DNA of 64,000 bases from assembly GCF_004327355.1 (NCBI RefSeq), contig NZ_QJUM01000002.1:234124-298123 (forward strand), read 5' to 3'. The stretch's first letter is position 1, and every line of letters starts with the position of its first letter. The notes beneath the pieces are model-generated. The model worked only from the letters and a program-made list of their open reading frames with translations. It ran no database searches and was not told the DNA's origin. Shown in pieces: positions 53,049 through 62,863 of this stretch. The DNA comes from Phytopseudomonas dryadis (lineage in GTDB: Bacteria > Pseudomonadota > Gammaproteobacteria > Pseudomonadales > Pseudomonadaceae). Both the position numbers and the translations under genes were made by a program.

Positions 53049-55126
53049 GCGATCGCCTGCTGGCCGAACTGACCCATGCGGCGGGCCTGAGCATCGACTG
53101 GATCGATGCCGACGGCAATGCCCAGGCCGTGACGCCGGAAGCCCAGCGCCGTCTGCTCGAAGCGCTCGGCCATGCCGCCCAGAGTCCGCAACAGATCCAG
53201 CACAGCCTCGAACATCTGCACGAACAGCGACGCAGCGCGGCCCTCGGCCCGCTGCTGACCCTGGAACAACACGAAAAGCTGTCCCTGGCCAGGCATTTTC
53301 CGGCGGGCAGCGCATTCGTCCTGAACCTGGAAAACGGCGGACGTATCGAGGCGCATCTGGATGACGAAGGCCGCCTGCCCGCCCTCGACGGCTGCGGCTA
53401 CCACCAGTTGCTGATCGGCGATCGCCAAGTGACCCTGGCCGTGGCGCCGCAGGCCTGCCCGAGCGTCGCCCAGTTGAGCGGCCGCAGCCATGCCCGCATC
53501 TGGGGCCTCACCGCCCAGCTCTACTCCCTGCGCCGCCCCCACGATGGCGGCCTGGGCGACACCGAAGCGCTGCAGGCACTGGTGCGCAGCGCTGCCGGCA
53601 AAGGCGCCGATGCCCTGGCGATCAGCCCGGTGCACGCCATGTTCAGCGCCAACAGCCATAACTACAGCCCCTACTCGCCGTCCAGCCGGCTGTTCTTCAA
53701 TGTGCTGCACGCCGCGCCGGGCAGCGTGCTCGGCGAACCCATGCTGCACCAGGCGATCCACGCCTGCGGCCTGCGCGAGGAACTGGCCCGCCTGGAGTCG
53801 CTGGAGCTGATCGACTGGCCCGCGGTGGCCGATAGCCGCCAGCGTATCCTGCGCCACCTGCATGCAGCGTTCATCCAGGCCCCCCATCCGCTACGCGGCG
53901 ATTTCGAGGCCTTTCGCCGCGAAGGCGGCGATGCCCTGCTGCAGCACTGCCGCTTCGAAGCCCTGCATGGCTTCATGAGCCGCAACGACCTGCCCCAGGA
54001 CTGGCGCGTATGGCCCGAACAGTACCGTGACCCGGGCAACGACGCCGTGCGCCAGTTCTGCGCCGGCCACGAACATGAGATCGACTACCACGCCTTCGCC
54101 CAGTGGCTGATCGCCCGCGGCCTGGATCGCGCGCAGAGCAGCGCCCGCGAAGCCGGCATGGCCATCGGCCTGATCGCCGACCTGGCGGTGGGCGCCGATG
54201 CCGCGGGCAGCCAGGGCTGGTCGCGCCAGGCCGAGATGCTGCAGGCGGTCGGCATTGGCGCGCCCCCGGACATCCTCAACCGTTCCGGACAGAGCTGGGG
54301 GGTTTCCGCGTTCTCGCCCCAGGGCCTGCAAGAGCATGGCTTTCGCGCCTACATCGAGATGCTGCGGGCCAATCTGGCCCACGCCGGCGGCATCCGCATC
54401 GACCACGTGATGAGCCTCAAGCGCCTGTGGATCATCCCCCAGGGCGAAGCCTCCGAGGCCGGGGCCTACCTCAATTACCCCTTCCAGGATCTGTTGCGCC
54501 TGCTCTGCCTGGAGGCGCAGCGCAACCGCGCCCTGGTGATCGGCGAAGACCTCGGCACGGTGCCCGACGGGCTGCGCGAGGAACTGGCGCGGCGCAACAT
54601 CCTCGGCATGCGCGTGCTGCTGTTCGAACACAACCACAGCGGCTTCATCGCCCCGCAACACTGGCCGCGCGACGCCCTCGCCACGACCACCACCCATGAC
54701 CTGCCGAGCATCCGTGGCTGGCTGGGTTCGCGGGACATCCACTGGCGCCAGGCCGCGGGCCATCGCTCCGACGACCACACACAGAAGGACCATGCCTTGC
54801 GCGCCCACGAAACCCAGGCCCTGCGCCAGGCCCTGCAGCATCATGGGCATCTGCACGAGCAGGACAGCGACGAGGAGGAAAGACAGCTCGACGCCAGTAT
54901 CGCCTTCATCGGCCACACACCGGCGCCGCTGGTGCTGTTGCCGCTGGAAGACGCCATGGCCGTGCACGAACAGCCCAACCTGCCCGGCCCCGGCCACGAG
55001 CACCCCAACTGGCGGCGGCGCTGGGCCGAGCGCGCCGACCGGATGCTCGACCAGCCCGCCGTGAGCCAGCGCCTGCAGCGCCTGCAACAGGCCCGTCGGG
55101 AAGCCGAGGAGCGCTATCATGACTGA
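53045..55126 (+). CDS. malQ: 4-alpha-glucanotransferase (amylomaltase)
   Basis: 693 residues. The start overlaps the treZ stop by 4 bp. GH77 marks: HNYSPYSPSSRLFFN, GLIADLAVGADAAGS, nucleophile Asp in GIRIDHVMSLKRLW, acid Glu in VIGEDLGTVPDGLREEL and TTTHDLPSIRGW. It reshuffles alpha-1,4-glucan chains and so supplies linear maltooligosaccharides to TreY. It has the N-terminal extension usual for proteobacterial MalQ. Confidence 0.95.
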   Translation: MSDRLLAELTHAAGLSIDWIDADGNAQAVTPEAQRRLLEALGHAAQSPQQIQHSLEHLHEQRRSAALGPLLTLEQHEKLSLARHFPAGSAFVLNLENGGRIEAHLDDEGRLPALDGCGYHQLLIGDRQVTLAVAPQACPSVAQLSGRSHARIWGLTAQLYSLRRPHDGGLGDTEALQALVRSAAGKGADALAISPVHAMFSANSHNYSPYSPSSRLFFNVLHAAPGSVLGEPMLHQAIHACGLREELARLESLELIDWPAVADSRQRILRHLHAAFIQAPHPLRGDFEAFRREGGDALLQHCRFEALHGFMSRNDLPQDWRVWPEQYRDPGNDAVRQFCAGHEHEIDYHAFAQWLIARGLDRAQSSAREAGMAIGLIADLAVGADAAGSQGWSRQAEMLQAVGIGAPPDILNRSGQSWGVSAFSPQGLQEHGFRAYIEMLRANLAHAGGIRIDHVMSLKRLWIIPQGEASEAGAYLNYPFQDLLRLLCLEAQRNRALVIGEDLGTVPDGLREELARRNILGMRVLLFEHNHSGFIAPQHWPRDALATTTTHDLPSIRGWLGSRDIHWRQAAGHRSDDHTQKDHALRAHETQALRQALQHHGHLHEQDSDEEERQLDASIAFIGHTPAPLVLLPLEDAMAVHEQPNLPGPGHEHPNWRRRWAERADRMLDQPAVSQRLQRLQQARREAEERYHD

Positions 55127-57917
55127 GCTGCGCGCGACCGTGCGCCTGCAGTTTCACCGCGATTTCACCCTCGATGACGCGGTGCCGCTGGTGGACTACT
55201 TCGCCCGGCTGGGTATCAGCCATCTCTATGCCTCGCCGCTGCTCACCGCGCGTCCGGGCTCGATGCATGGCTACGACGTGGTCGATCCGACCCGCATCAA
55301 CCCCGAACTCGGCGGCGAGCGCGCCCTGCAACGCCTGGTCGCGGCCCTTCGCGAGCGCGGCATGGGCCTGATTCTGGACATCGTGTCCAACCACATGGCC
55401 GTGGGCGGCAACGCCAATCCCTGGTGGCTGGACGTGCTGGAATGGGGCGTCAGCAGTCGCTACGCCTCGTTCTTCGATATCCACTGGCAGTCCCACGATC
55501 CCCTGCTCAAGGGCCAGCTGCTGCTGCCCTTCCTGCGCAGCGACTACGGCGAAGTGCTCGGCGCCGGGGAAATCGAGCTGCACCTCGACGCCCGCCGCGG
55601 CACCCTGTACGCCAGCCACTACGACCACCACTTTCCGCTCAACCCGGCCAGCTACGGCGACGTGCTGCAGTACTCCGGGCATGCAGCCCTGCAGGCCCTT
55701 GGCGCGCGCTTCGCCGCCCTCGACGACAGCCCGGCCGGCCAGCAGCAGGCGCGCCGCCTGAGCCACGAGCTGGCCGAACTGGCCGCCACGGCGCCGCAAG
55801 CCATCGAGCGCGCCATCGCCTACCTGCGCCCAGCCGATGCCCAGGATCTGCAGCGCCTGCACCAGTTGCTCGAGCGCCAGCACTACCGCCTGGCCAGCTG
55901 GCGTACCGCGGCGGACGACATCAACTGGCGGCGCTTCTTCGACATCAACGAGCTGGGCGGCCTGCAGGTCGAGCGCCACGCGGTGTTCGAAGCCACCCAC
56001 GCGAAGATCTTCGAGCTGATCGAAAACGGCCTGGTCGACGGCCTGCGCATCGACCACGTCGACGGCCTGGCCAATCCGCGGGCGTACTGCCGCAAGCTGC
56101 GGCGGCGTGTCGAGCGCCTGCTGGACAAGCGTCCGGCGGCGCTGCAAGGCGCGCACTTCCCCATCTTCGTCGAGAAGATCCTCGGCGAAGACGAACAGTT
56201 GCCCACTGACTGGGGCGTCGATGGCACCACCGGCTACGAGTTCATGAACCAGGTGTCGCTGTTGCAGCACGCGCCCGCCGGCGAAGCCATCCTGGCGCAG
56301 CTGTGGAGCGAGACCAGCGGCCGCAGCGCCGACTTCATGGACGAGGTGCGCCAGGCCCGGCAACTGGTGCTGACCACCGCCCTGGCCGGCGATCTGGAAG
56401 CCCTGGCCCAGGGCCTGTTGCGGGTCGCCCGTGACGCCATCGCCACCCGCGACCTGACCCTGGGGGCCATCCGTCGCGCCCTGCTGGAGCTGATCGTGCA
56501 CTTCCCGGTGTACCGCACCTACGCCAGTGCCTGCGGGCGCAACGACGCCGATCGGGCGGTCTTCGCCCGGGCCCTGGAGGGCGCGCGCAGCACCCTGGCC
56601 GAAAGCGACTGGCCCCTGCTCGAACACCTCGAGCGCTGGCTCGGCGGCCAGGCCCTGCGCCAGTTGCCGCCGGGGCAACCGCGCAAGCTGTGGCGCAAGA
56701 TGCTCGAACGTTTCCAGCAACTGACCTCGCCGGCCGCGGCCAAGGCCGTGGAAGACACCGCCTGCTACCGCAGCGCGGTGCTGCTGTCGCGCAATGACGT
56801 CGGTTTCGACCCGCAACGCTTCAGTGCAACGCCGGCGCAATTCCATCAGGACTGCCTGCAGCGCGCCCGCCTGTTCCCCGGCAACCTGCTGACCACCGCC
56901 ACCCACGACCACAAACGCGGCGAGGACACCCGCGCACGCATCGCCGTGCTCAGCGAGCGTGCCGACTGGTTCGCCGAGCGCTGCCGGCACTGGCGCGAAC
57001 TCGCCGCGCCGCTGCGCCGGGAACTGGAAGACGGCCTGGCGCCCTCGCCCGGCGACGAGCTGATGCTGTTCCAGATCCTCCTCGGCAGCTGGCCGCTGAC
57101 GTTGCGCGCCGATGATCGCGAAGGGCTGCGAGTCTTTGCCGAACGCCTCGGCGCCTGGCAGGAAAAGGCCGTGCGCGAGGCCAAGCTGCGCAGTACCTGG
57201 GGCACGCCCAACGCGGCCTACGAGCGCGCCTGTGGCGACTACCTCGAGCAGTTGCTCAACGCCGAGCAGGGCCGCGAGCTGCGCGGCGAACTGGCCGCCG
57301 CCGCGCTGCGCATCGCGCCCGCCGGCGCCTTGAACGGGCTGGCCCAGTGCCTGCTGCGCATGAGCGTGCCCGGCGTGCCCGACCTGTACCAGGGCTGCGA
57401 ATGGTGGGACTGGAGCCTGGTCGACCCGGACAACCGCCGCCCGGTGGATTTCGCCGCGCGCCAGGCGGCGCTGGACGGCGCCGCCGCGCTCGGCGAGTGC
57501 CTGGCCAGTTGGCAGGACGGGCGCATCAAGCAGGCGCTGATCGCCGCCACCCTGGGCGTACGCGCCCGCCACAGCGCGCTGTTCGCCAAAGGCGACTACC
57601 AGCCACTGCCGGTGTCGGGGCGCCATGCCGACCAGGTGCTGGCGTTCGCTCGCAGCCATGGCGACGAGCATCTGCTGGTGGTGGTGCCGCGCCTGAGCGA
57701 TGCCTTGCTGGCCGATAGCCGCCAGCCACTGATTCCCTCCGACCGATGGGGCGACACTCGCATCGCCCTGCCCGCTGCCCTGCTTGCCCGGCGCCTCGAC
57801 AGCGCCTTCTGCCCGTCCGCCGTGCCGGTGCACGACAGCCATGTCGCCCTCGCCGACGTGTTGCGGGATGTTCCCGTCAACCTGCTGTTCTCCAACCCTT
57901 TTCACCAGGAGCCGTAG
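55119..57917 (+). CDS. treY: Malto-oligosyltrehalose synthase
   Basis: 932 residues. The start overlaps malQ by 8 bp. GH13_26 features: LYASPLLTARPGSMHGYDVVDP, LDIVSNHMAVGG, DGLRIDHVDGLANPR with the nucleophile Asp, VEKILGEDEQLP with the acid Glu, and TATHDHKRGEDTRAR. It turns the reducing-end glucose of maltooligosaccharides into an alpha,alpha-1,1 linkage, which TreZ then cuts to free trehalose. Length is normal for the family. Confidence 0.96.
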   Translation: MTELRATVRLQFHRDFTLDDAVPLVDYFARLGISHLYASPLLTARPGSMHGYDVVDPTRINPELGGERALQRLVAALRERGMGLILDIVSNHMAVGGNANPWWLDVLEWGVSSRYASFFDIHWQSHDPLLKGQLLLPFLRSDYGEVLGAGEIELHLDARRGTLYASHYDHHFPLNPASYGDVLQYSGHAALQALGARFAALDDSPAGQQQARRLSHELAELAATAPQAIERAIAYLRPADAQDLQRLHQLLERQHYRLASWRTAADDINWRRFFDINELGGLQVERHAVFEATHAKIFELIENGLVDGLRIDHVDGLANPRAYCRKLRRRVERLLDKRPAALQGAHFPIFVEKILGEDEQLPTDWGVDGTTGYEFMNQVSLLQHAPAGEAILAQLWSETSGRSADFMDEVRQARQLVLTTALAGDLEALAQGLLRVARDAIATRDLTLGAIRRALLELIVHFPVYRTYASACGRNDADRAVFARALEGARSTLAESDWPLLEHLERWLGGQALRQLPPGQPRKLWRKMLERFQQLTSPAAAKAVEDTACYRSAVLLSRNDVGFDPQRFSATPAQFHQDCLQRARLFPGNLLTTATHDHKRGEDTRARIAVLSERADWFAERCRHWRELAAPLRRELEDGLAPSPGDELMLFQILLGSWPLTLRADDREGLRVFAERLGAWQEKAVREAKLRSTWGTPNAAYERACGDYLEQLLNAEQGRELRGELAAAALRIAPAGALNGLAQCLLRMSVPGVPDLYQGCEWWDWSLVDPDNRRPVDFAARQAALDGAAALGECLASWQDGRIKQALIAATLGVRARHSALFAKGDYQPLPVSGRHADQVLAFARSHGDEHLLVVVPRLSDALLADSRQPLIPSDRWGDTRIALPAALLARRLDSAFCPSAVPVHDSHVALADVLRDVPVNLLFSNPFHQEP

Positions 57918-57919
57918 CC

Positions 57920-58231
57920 ATGAGCGCCAACGAACAACGCATCCGCGAATTCGCCTATCAGATCTGGGAATCCGAAGGGAAACCCGAAGGCCAGGCCAAA
58001 CGCCATTGGGAAATGGCGCGCAAGCTCGCCGAATCGGAACAGACGCCACCGCCCAAGGCCCCGGCCAAGCGTACCAGCAAGGCCAAGGCGCCCGCCGCCG
58101 AACCGGCGGTGAGCAAGAGCAAGACCAGCAAGCCCGCCAAGGCGGCGGCCGACCAGGAAAAGCCGGCGCTGCTCAAGCCCAAGGCCCCGGCCAAAGCCAA
58201 CCAACCCGCCGTGAAGAAACCCAAGGCGTGA
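57920..58231 (+). CDS. DUF2934 small protein
   Basis: 103 residues. ATG 57920 lies 2 bp after the treY stop. The N-terminal 35 residues (REFAYQIWESEGKPEGQAKRHWEMARKL) form the DUF2934 helix pair. The rest is a Lys/Ala/Pro tail (KAPAKRTSKAKAP) like those of histone-H1-like or disordered nucleic-acid-binding proteins. DUF2934 genes often sit in alpha-glucan and trehalose operons, yet no function is established that I know of. A scaffolding or regulatory role is possible but unproven. Confidence 0.88.
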   Translation: MSANEQRIREFAYQIWESEGKPEGQAKRHWEMARKLAESEQTPPPKAPAKRTSKAKAPAAEPAVSKSKTSKPAKAAADQEKPALLKPKAPAKANQPAVKKPKA

Positions 58232-58258
58232 TCCGCCTGTACTGAGGAGCTGCCCGCC

Positions 58259-60403
58259 ATGAGTCAACCACGCTCACGTATTACCGAAGGTCAGCCCTTT
58301 CCGCTGGGGGCGACCTGGGACGGTCTGGGCGTCAATTTCGCGCTGTTCTCCGCCCATGCCACCAAGGTCGAGCTGTGCCTGTTCGATGCCGAGGGCAAGC
58401 AGGAGATCGAGCGCATCGAGCTGCCGGAATACACCGATGAGATCTGGCACGGCTACCTGCCCGACGCCCACCCCGGGCAGGTCTACGGCTACCGGGTGCA
58501 TGGCCCCTACGAACCGGAAGCGGGACACCGTTTCAACCCCAACAAACTGCTGATCGACCCCTATGCCAAGCAACTGGTCGGCAAGCTGAAATGGTCCGAG
58601 GCGCTATTCGGCTACGAGATCGGCCATCCGGACGGCGACCTCAGCTTCGACAAGCGCGACAGCGCGCCCTTCGTGCCCAAGAGCAAGGTCATCGACCCGG
58701 CCTATACCTGGGGCAGGCACCGCAGCGAGCGCGTGGCGTGGGACAAGACGGTGCTCTACGAAGCCCACCTGCGCGGCCTGACCATGCGTCATCCGGCCGT
58801 GCCGGAGGAAAAACGCGGGACCTTCGCCGGCCTGATGAACGCCGAGGTGATCAGGCACATTCGCAAGCTCGGGGTGTCCTCGGTCGAGCTGCTGCCCGTG
58901 CATGCCTTCGTCAACGACCAGCATCTGCTGGAAAAGGGCATGAACAACTACTGGGGCTACAACAGCATCGCCTTCTTCGCCCCCCACCCGCACTACCTGG
59001 CCAGCGGTCACATCAACGAATTCAAGGAAATGGCCGCGCACCTGCACGATGCCGGCCTGGAGCTGATCCTCGATGTGGTCTACAACCACACCGCAGAGGG
59101 CAACGAACTGGGCCCGACCCTGTCCATGCGCGGCATCGACAACGCCAGTTACTACCGCCTGATGCCCGACGACAAGCGCTTCTACATCAACGATTCGGGC
59201 ACCGGCAACACCCTGGACCTGAGCCACCCCTGCGTGCTGCAGATGGTCACCGACTCGCTGCGCTACTGGGCCACGGAAATGGGCGCCGACGGTTTCCGTT
59301 TCGACCTCGCGACCATCCTCGCCCGCGCCCACGACGGCTACGACGAGCGCCACAGCTTCCTCGTCGCCTGTCGCCAGGACCCGGTGCTGAGCAAGGTCAA
59401 GCTGATCGCCGAGCCCTGGGACTGCGGCCCCGGCGGCTATCAGGTGGGCGGTTTCCCGCCGGGCTGGGCGGAGTGGAACGACAAGTTCCGCGACAACGTG
59501 CGCGCCTTCTGGAAAGGCGACGAGGGGCAACTGGCCGAGCTGGCCAGCCGCCTGACCGCCTCGGGCGACCTGTACAACCAGCGTGGCCGCCGGCCGTTCA
59601 CCTCGGTCAACTTCGTCACCGCCCACGACGGCTTCACCCTCAACGACCTGGTCTCGTACAACGACAAGCACAACGAGGACAACGACGAGAACAACCAGGA
59701 CGGCAGCAACAACAACCTGTCCTGGAACCATGGCGTGGAAGGCCCCAGCGACGATCCCGAGATCGTCGAGCTGCGCTTCCGCCAGATGCGCAACTTCATG
59801 GCCACCCTGCTGCTGTCCCAGGGCACCCCGATGCTGGTGGCCGGCGACGAGTTCGCCCGTACCCAGCACGGCAACAACAATGCCTATTGCCAGGACAGCG
59901 AGATCGGCTGGATCGACTGGAACCTCGGCGAGCAGGGCAAGCAGTTGCAGGCCTTCGTCACGCGCCTGATCGAACTGCGCATGAGCTATCCCATCCTGCG
60001 CCGGGGGCGCTTCTTCGTCGGCGCCTACAACGAGGAGCTGGGGGTCAAGGACGTAACCTGGCTGTCGCCCAACGGCGAGGAGATGACCGAGGAGAACTGG
60101 CACGATCCCCACGCCCGTTGCCTGGGCATGCTGCTCGACGGCCGCGCGCAGCCGACCGGCATCCGCCGCAGCGGTGCCGATGCCACCCTGCTACTGGTGA
60201 TCAACGCCCACCACGACGTGGTCAACTTCCGTATGCCGGAGGTGGCCCAGGGTAGCCACTGGACGTGCCTGCTCGACACCAACCGCGCCAACAACGAGGA
60301 ACACGAAGACACCTTCGCCTTCGGCAGCGAGTTCACCGTTACCCATCGCTCGCTGCTGCTGTTCGAACTGAACAAGGAAAAAACGGCCGGGAGCGATTCC
60401 TGA
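58259..60403 (+). CDS. glgX: Glycogen debranching enzyme GlgX
   Basis: 714 residues. N-terminal CBM48 (FPLGATWDGLGVNFALFSAHATKVELCLFD), GH13_11 barrel with LDVVYNHTAEGNELGPT, nucleophile Asp in ADGFRFDLATIL, acid Glu in LIAEPWDCGPGGY and VTAHDGFTLNDLVSYNDKHN. It cuts alpha-1,6 branches of limit-dextrin-type glucan, giving linear chains for MalQ and TreY. Start 58259 is 27 bp after the DUF2934 gene. Confidence 0.96.
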   Translation: MSQPRSRITEGQPFPLGATWDGLGVNFALFSAHATKVELCLFDAEGKQEIERIELPEYTDEIWHGYLPDAHPGQVYGYRVHGPYEPEAGHRFNPNKLLIDPYAKQLVGKLKWSEALFGYEIGHPDGDLSFDKRDSAPFVPKSKVIDPAYTWGRHRSERVAWDKTVLYEAHLRGLTMRHPAVPEEKRGTFAGLMNAEVIRHIRKLGVSSVELLPVHAFVNDQHLLEKGMNNYWGYNSIAFFAPHPHYLASGHINEFKEMAAHLHDAGLELILDVVYNHTAEGNELGPTLSMRGIDNASYYRLMPDDKRFYINDSGTGNTLDLSHPCVLQMVTDSLRYWATEMGADGFRFDLATILARAHDGYDERHSFLVACRQDPVLSKVKLIAEPWDCGPGGYQVGGFPPGWAEWNDKFRDNVRAFWKGDEGQLAELASRLTASGDLYNQRGRRPFTSVNFVTAHDGFTLNDLVSYNDKHNEDNDENNQDGSNNNLSWNHGVEGPSDDPEIVELRFRQMRNFMATLLLSQGTPMLVAGDEFARTQHGNNNAYCQDSEIGWIDWNLGEQGKQLQAFVTRLIELRMSYPILRRGRFFVGAYNEELGVKDVTWLSPNGEEMTEENWHDPHARCLGMLLDGRAQPTGIRRSGADATLLLVINAHHDVVNFRMPEVAQGSHWTCLLDTNRANNEEHEDTFAFGSEFTVTHRSLLLFELNKEKTAGSDS

Positions 60404-61485
60404 TGTCGCGCGGCGACGGCGCGAAGGCTGAGCGTCCTGGGTGGCAGGCCGTGCCCAGCGGCGGCTTTTCCCTGGAACAGCTGGCCGCGACACTGGCCAG
60501 CCAGTCCCTGCCCGCGCCCGTCACCCCAACGGCGCTGGCGGGCATCATGGACGTGCTGTGCCGGGCGGGTCTCGATCGCCTGCCGCTGCCGGGAGCGGGC
60601 CAGACCCTGCTGCGCTGGCAGGCCCTGGCCCGGGTCGCGGCCTTCGACCTGAGCCTGTGCAAGCTCTACGAAGGCCATACCGATGCCCTGGCGATCATCC
60701 AGGAATGGGCCGCGGAGGCACCGCCAACCGGCAGTACCTGGGGCATGTGGGCAGCCGAACCGCCCCAGGCGAAGGTGACCCTGAACGCCCAGCAGGCCGA
60801 TGGCAGCGTGCGCCTGCAAGGGCGCAAGGCCTGGTGTTCCGGTGCGGCGGTGGTCAGCCACGCGCTGCTCACCGCCTGGAACCCGGCCGGCGAGCAGCAA
60901 CTGGTGGCCGTGGCCCTCGACCAGCCCGGGGTGCAGGTCACCACCCAGGGCTGGCAGGCAGTGGGCATGGCGGCCACGCAAAGCGTCGAGGTGCTGTTCG
61001 ACGGCGCCCACGGGCAACGGCTCGGCCCTCCCGGCGGCTACCTCGCGCGGCCGGGCTTCTGGCATGGCGGCGGCGGTATCGCCGCCTGCTGGTATGGCTC
61101 GGCCCAGGCCATCGGCGAAGCCTTGCGGCAGCATTGCGGCCGCCGCGAAGACAGCCACGCCCAGGCTCACCTGGGCGCCGTGGATTGCGCGCTGCAGAGT
61201 GCCGCCAGCCTGCTGCGCGCCACGGCCCAGTGGATCGACCAGCAGCCCGAGGGCGACGCCCAGTTGCCCGTACGCCGCGTGCGCGCCCAGTGCGAAGCAA
61301 GCGCCGAACAGGTGATCCGCCACGTCGGCCGGGCCCTCGGCGCCCTGCCCTATTGCCGTGAGGCCTACCTGGCCCGCCACCTGACCGACCTGCCGGTCTA
61401 CCTGCGGCAAAGCCACGCCGAACGCGACCTCGCGGCGCTGGGTGCATTGACGACACAAGAACGACAAGGGAGCTGGATGCTATGA
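60403..61485 (+). CDS. Acyl-CoA-dehydrogenase-like protein
   Basis: 360 residues. ATG 60403 shares one base with the glgX stop. The middle domain has VRLQGRKAWCSGAAVVSHALLTA, where acyl-CoA dehydrogenases place the flavin-binding beta barrel; the C-terminal helical domain ends RHLTDLPVYLRQSHAERDLAALG, a typical ACAD end. The protein is shorter than standard ACADs (~380-400) and I cannot identify a clear catalytic Glu, so the chemistry is open. It starts a four-gene, 4-bp-overlap cluster with PIG-L, methyltransferase and GT2 genes, which suggests work on a carrier-bound or sugar substrate rather than fatty acid oxidation. Confidence 0.82.
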   Translation: MSRGDGAKAERPGWQAVPSGGFSLEQLAATLASQSLPAPVTPTALAGIMDVLCRAGLDRLPLPGAGQTLLRWQALARVAAFDLSLCKLYEGHTDALAIIQEWAAEAPPTGSTWGMWAAEPPQAKVTLNAQQADGSVRLQGRKAWCSGAAVVSHALLTAWNPAGEQQLVAVALDQPGVQVTTQGWQAVGMAATQSVEVLFDGAHGQRLGPPGGYLARPGFWHGGGGIAACWYGSAQAIGEALRQHCGRREDSHAQAHLGAVDCALQSAASLLRATAQWIDQQPEGDAQLPVRRVRAQCEASAEQVIRHVGRALGALPYCREAYLARHLTDLPVYLRQSHAERDLAALGALTTQERQGSWML

Positions 61486-62240
61486 GAGCCAATCCGATCA
61501 TTGGCAGCGGGACGTCGTTACAAGCCTGGAACAGCTCGAACCACCTCGGCGAGGTCGATGCGATCAGTTGCGCGCAACTGGTATCGCCACACGCCCGGGC
61601 GGTGATCGTCTCGCCGCACCCGGACGACGAAATCCTCGGTTGCGGCGGCCTGTTGCAACTGCTGGCCCGCGAACAACGGCAGATCCTGCTGATTTCGGTG
61701 ACCGATGGCAGCGCCAGCCACAAGGGCTCGCGCTACTGGACGCCACAGCGGCTGAGCGTCGTGCGCCCGCAGGAAAGCGCCGATGCCCTGAAGCGCCTCG
61801 GCCTGCCCCTCAACGAGATGAAGTGGGTACACGGCGGCTTCACCGACACCGCCGTGAGCGATCAGGAAAACCAACTGCAGGCCTTTCTGCTGACCTACCT
61901 GCAGCCCAGCGACGTGGTCTTCACCACCTGGTGCGAGGACGGCCACGGCGACCATGAAGCGGTAGGCCGCGCCAGCCTGGCGGCGGCACGCCAGGTCGGC
62001 GCCACGGTGCACGAGATACCGGTCTGGACCTGGCACTGGGCAAGCCCGGAAGACCCGCGCATTCCCTGGCAACGGGCCCGCAAACTGCACCTGGACAAAT
62101 GGATGCTGGCGCGTAAACGGCATGCCGTGCAGGCTTTCGCCAGCCAGCTGTACCGCGACCCGGATACCGGCCAGGAGCCGGTGCTCTCCAGTGTCACCCT
62201 CGAACGCCTGCTGCAACCGTTCGAGGTGGTCTTCCTATGA
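61482..62240 (+). CDS. PIG-L family deacetylase
   Basis: 252 residues; start overlaps the previous stop by 4 bp. It has the zinc motif SPHPDDEILGCGG (His, Asp, Asp) near residue 45 and a later His in CEDGHGDHEAVGRASLAAA. PIG-L/LmbE proteins remove N-acetyl groups from GlcNAc-type sugars (GlcNAc-PI, mycothiol and bacillithiol precursors, antibiotics). Cytoplasmic; no signal peptide. Together with the next two genes it points to making a small amino-sugar-containing glycoconjugate. Substrate unknown. Confidence 0.9.
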   Translation: MRANPIIGSGTSLQAWNSSNHLGEVDAISCAQLVSPHARAVIVSPHPDDEILGCGGLLQLLAREQRQILLISVTDGSASHKGSRYWTPQRLSVVRPQESADALKRLGLPLNEMKWVHGGFTDTAVSDQENQLQAFLLTYLQPSDVVFTTWCEDGHGDHEAVGRASLAAARQVGATVHEIPVWTWHWASPEDPRIPWQRARKLHLDKWMLARKRHAVQAFASQLYRDPDTGQEPVLSSVTLERLLQPFEVVFL

Positions 62241-62863
62241 GCGTCGCCGACAACTACTTCGACAAGCTGTACAAGGCCAGCCAGGACCCCTGGTCGTTCC
62301 GCGAGCGCTGGTACGAACAGCGCAAGCGCAACCTGACCCTTGCCGCCCTGACCCGCAGCCACTACGGCAGCATTTTCGAGCCCGGTTGCGCCACCGGCGA
62401 ACTCAGCGCGAAGCTGGCCGAACGCTGCAGCCAGTTGCTCTGTAGCGATACCTCGGCCATCGCCCTGGAGCTGGCGCAGAAGCGCCTGGCCAACAAATCC
62501 AACGTGCGCTTCGTGCAGACCCGCCTACCGGAACAGTGGCCGCCAGGCCGTTTCGACCTGATCGTCATCAGTGAGCTGGCCTACTACCTCGACAGCGAGG
62601 ATCTGGCCACCCTGATCGCGAAAGCGCGTGGCGCCCTTGCCGAGGGCGGCAGCCTGCTCGCCTGCCATTGGCGCTGGCCCATCGAAGACTGCCCGCTGAC
62701 CGGCGACCAGGTGCACCAGGCATTGCACGAACAACTGCAACTGCCACGCCTGCTGCGCCATGAAGACAGCGACCTGCTGCTGGAACTGTGGAGCACCGAC
62801 CCGACCTCGGTCGGCCAGCGCGAAGGGCTGACGCCACGGAACGATGAAGGACAGTCGTCATGA
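62237..62863 (+). CDS. SAM-dependent methyltransferase (NodS-like class I)
   Basis: 208 residues; start overlaps the PIG-L stop by 4 bp. It begins VADNYFDKLYKASQDPWSFRERWYEQRKR, as in NodS-type methyltransferases. SAM loop IFEPGCATGELSAKLA, then LIVISELAYYLDSEDL. NodS N-methylates the deacetylated amino sugar of Nod factors after NodB deacetylation, so the PIG-L/NodS-like order suggests deacetylation followed by N-methylation here. This is an analogy, not proof. Confidence 0.87.
   Translation: MSVADNYFDKLYKASQDPWSFRERWYEQRKRNLTLAALTRSHYGSIFEPGCATGELSAKLAERCSQLLCSDTSAIALELAQKRLANKSNVRFVQTRLPEQWPPGRFDLIVISELAYYLDSEDLATLIAKARGALAEGGSLLACHWRWPIEDCPLTGDQVHQALHEQLQLPRLLRHEDSDLLLELWSTDPTSVGQREGLTPRNDEGQSS

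Noticed and set aside
54906..58049. 1047-codon minus-strand frame across malQ and treY
   Set aside because: Shadow of GC-rich coding sequence; the plus strand has full-length enzymes with catalytic motifs.
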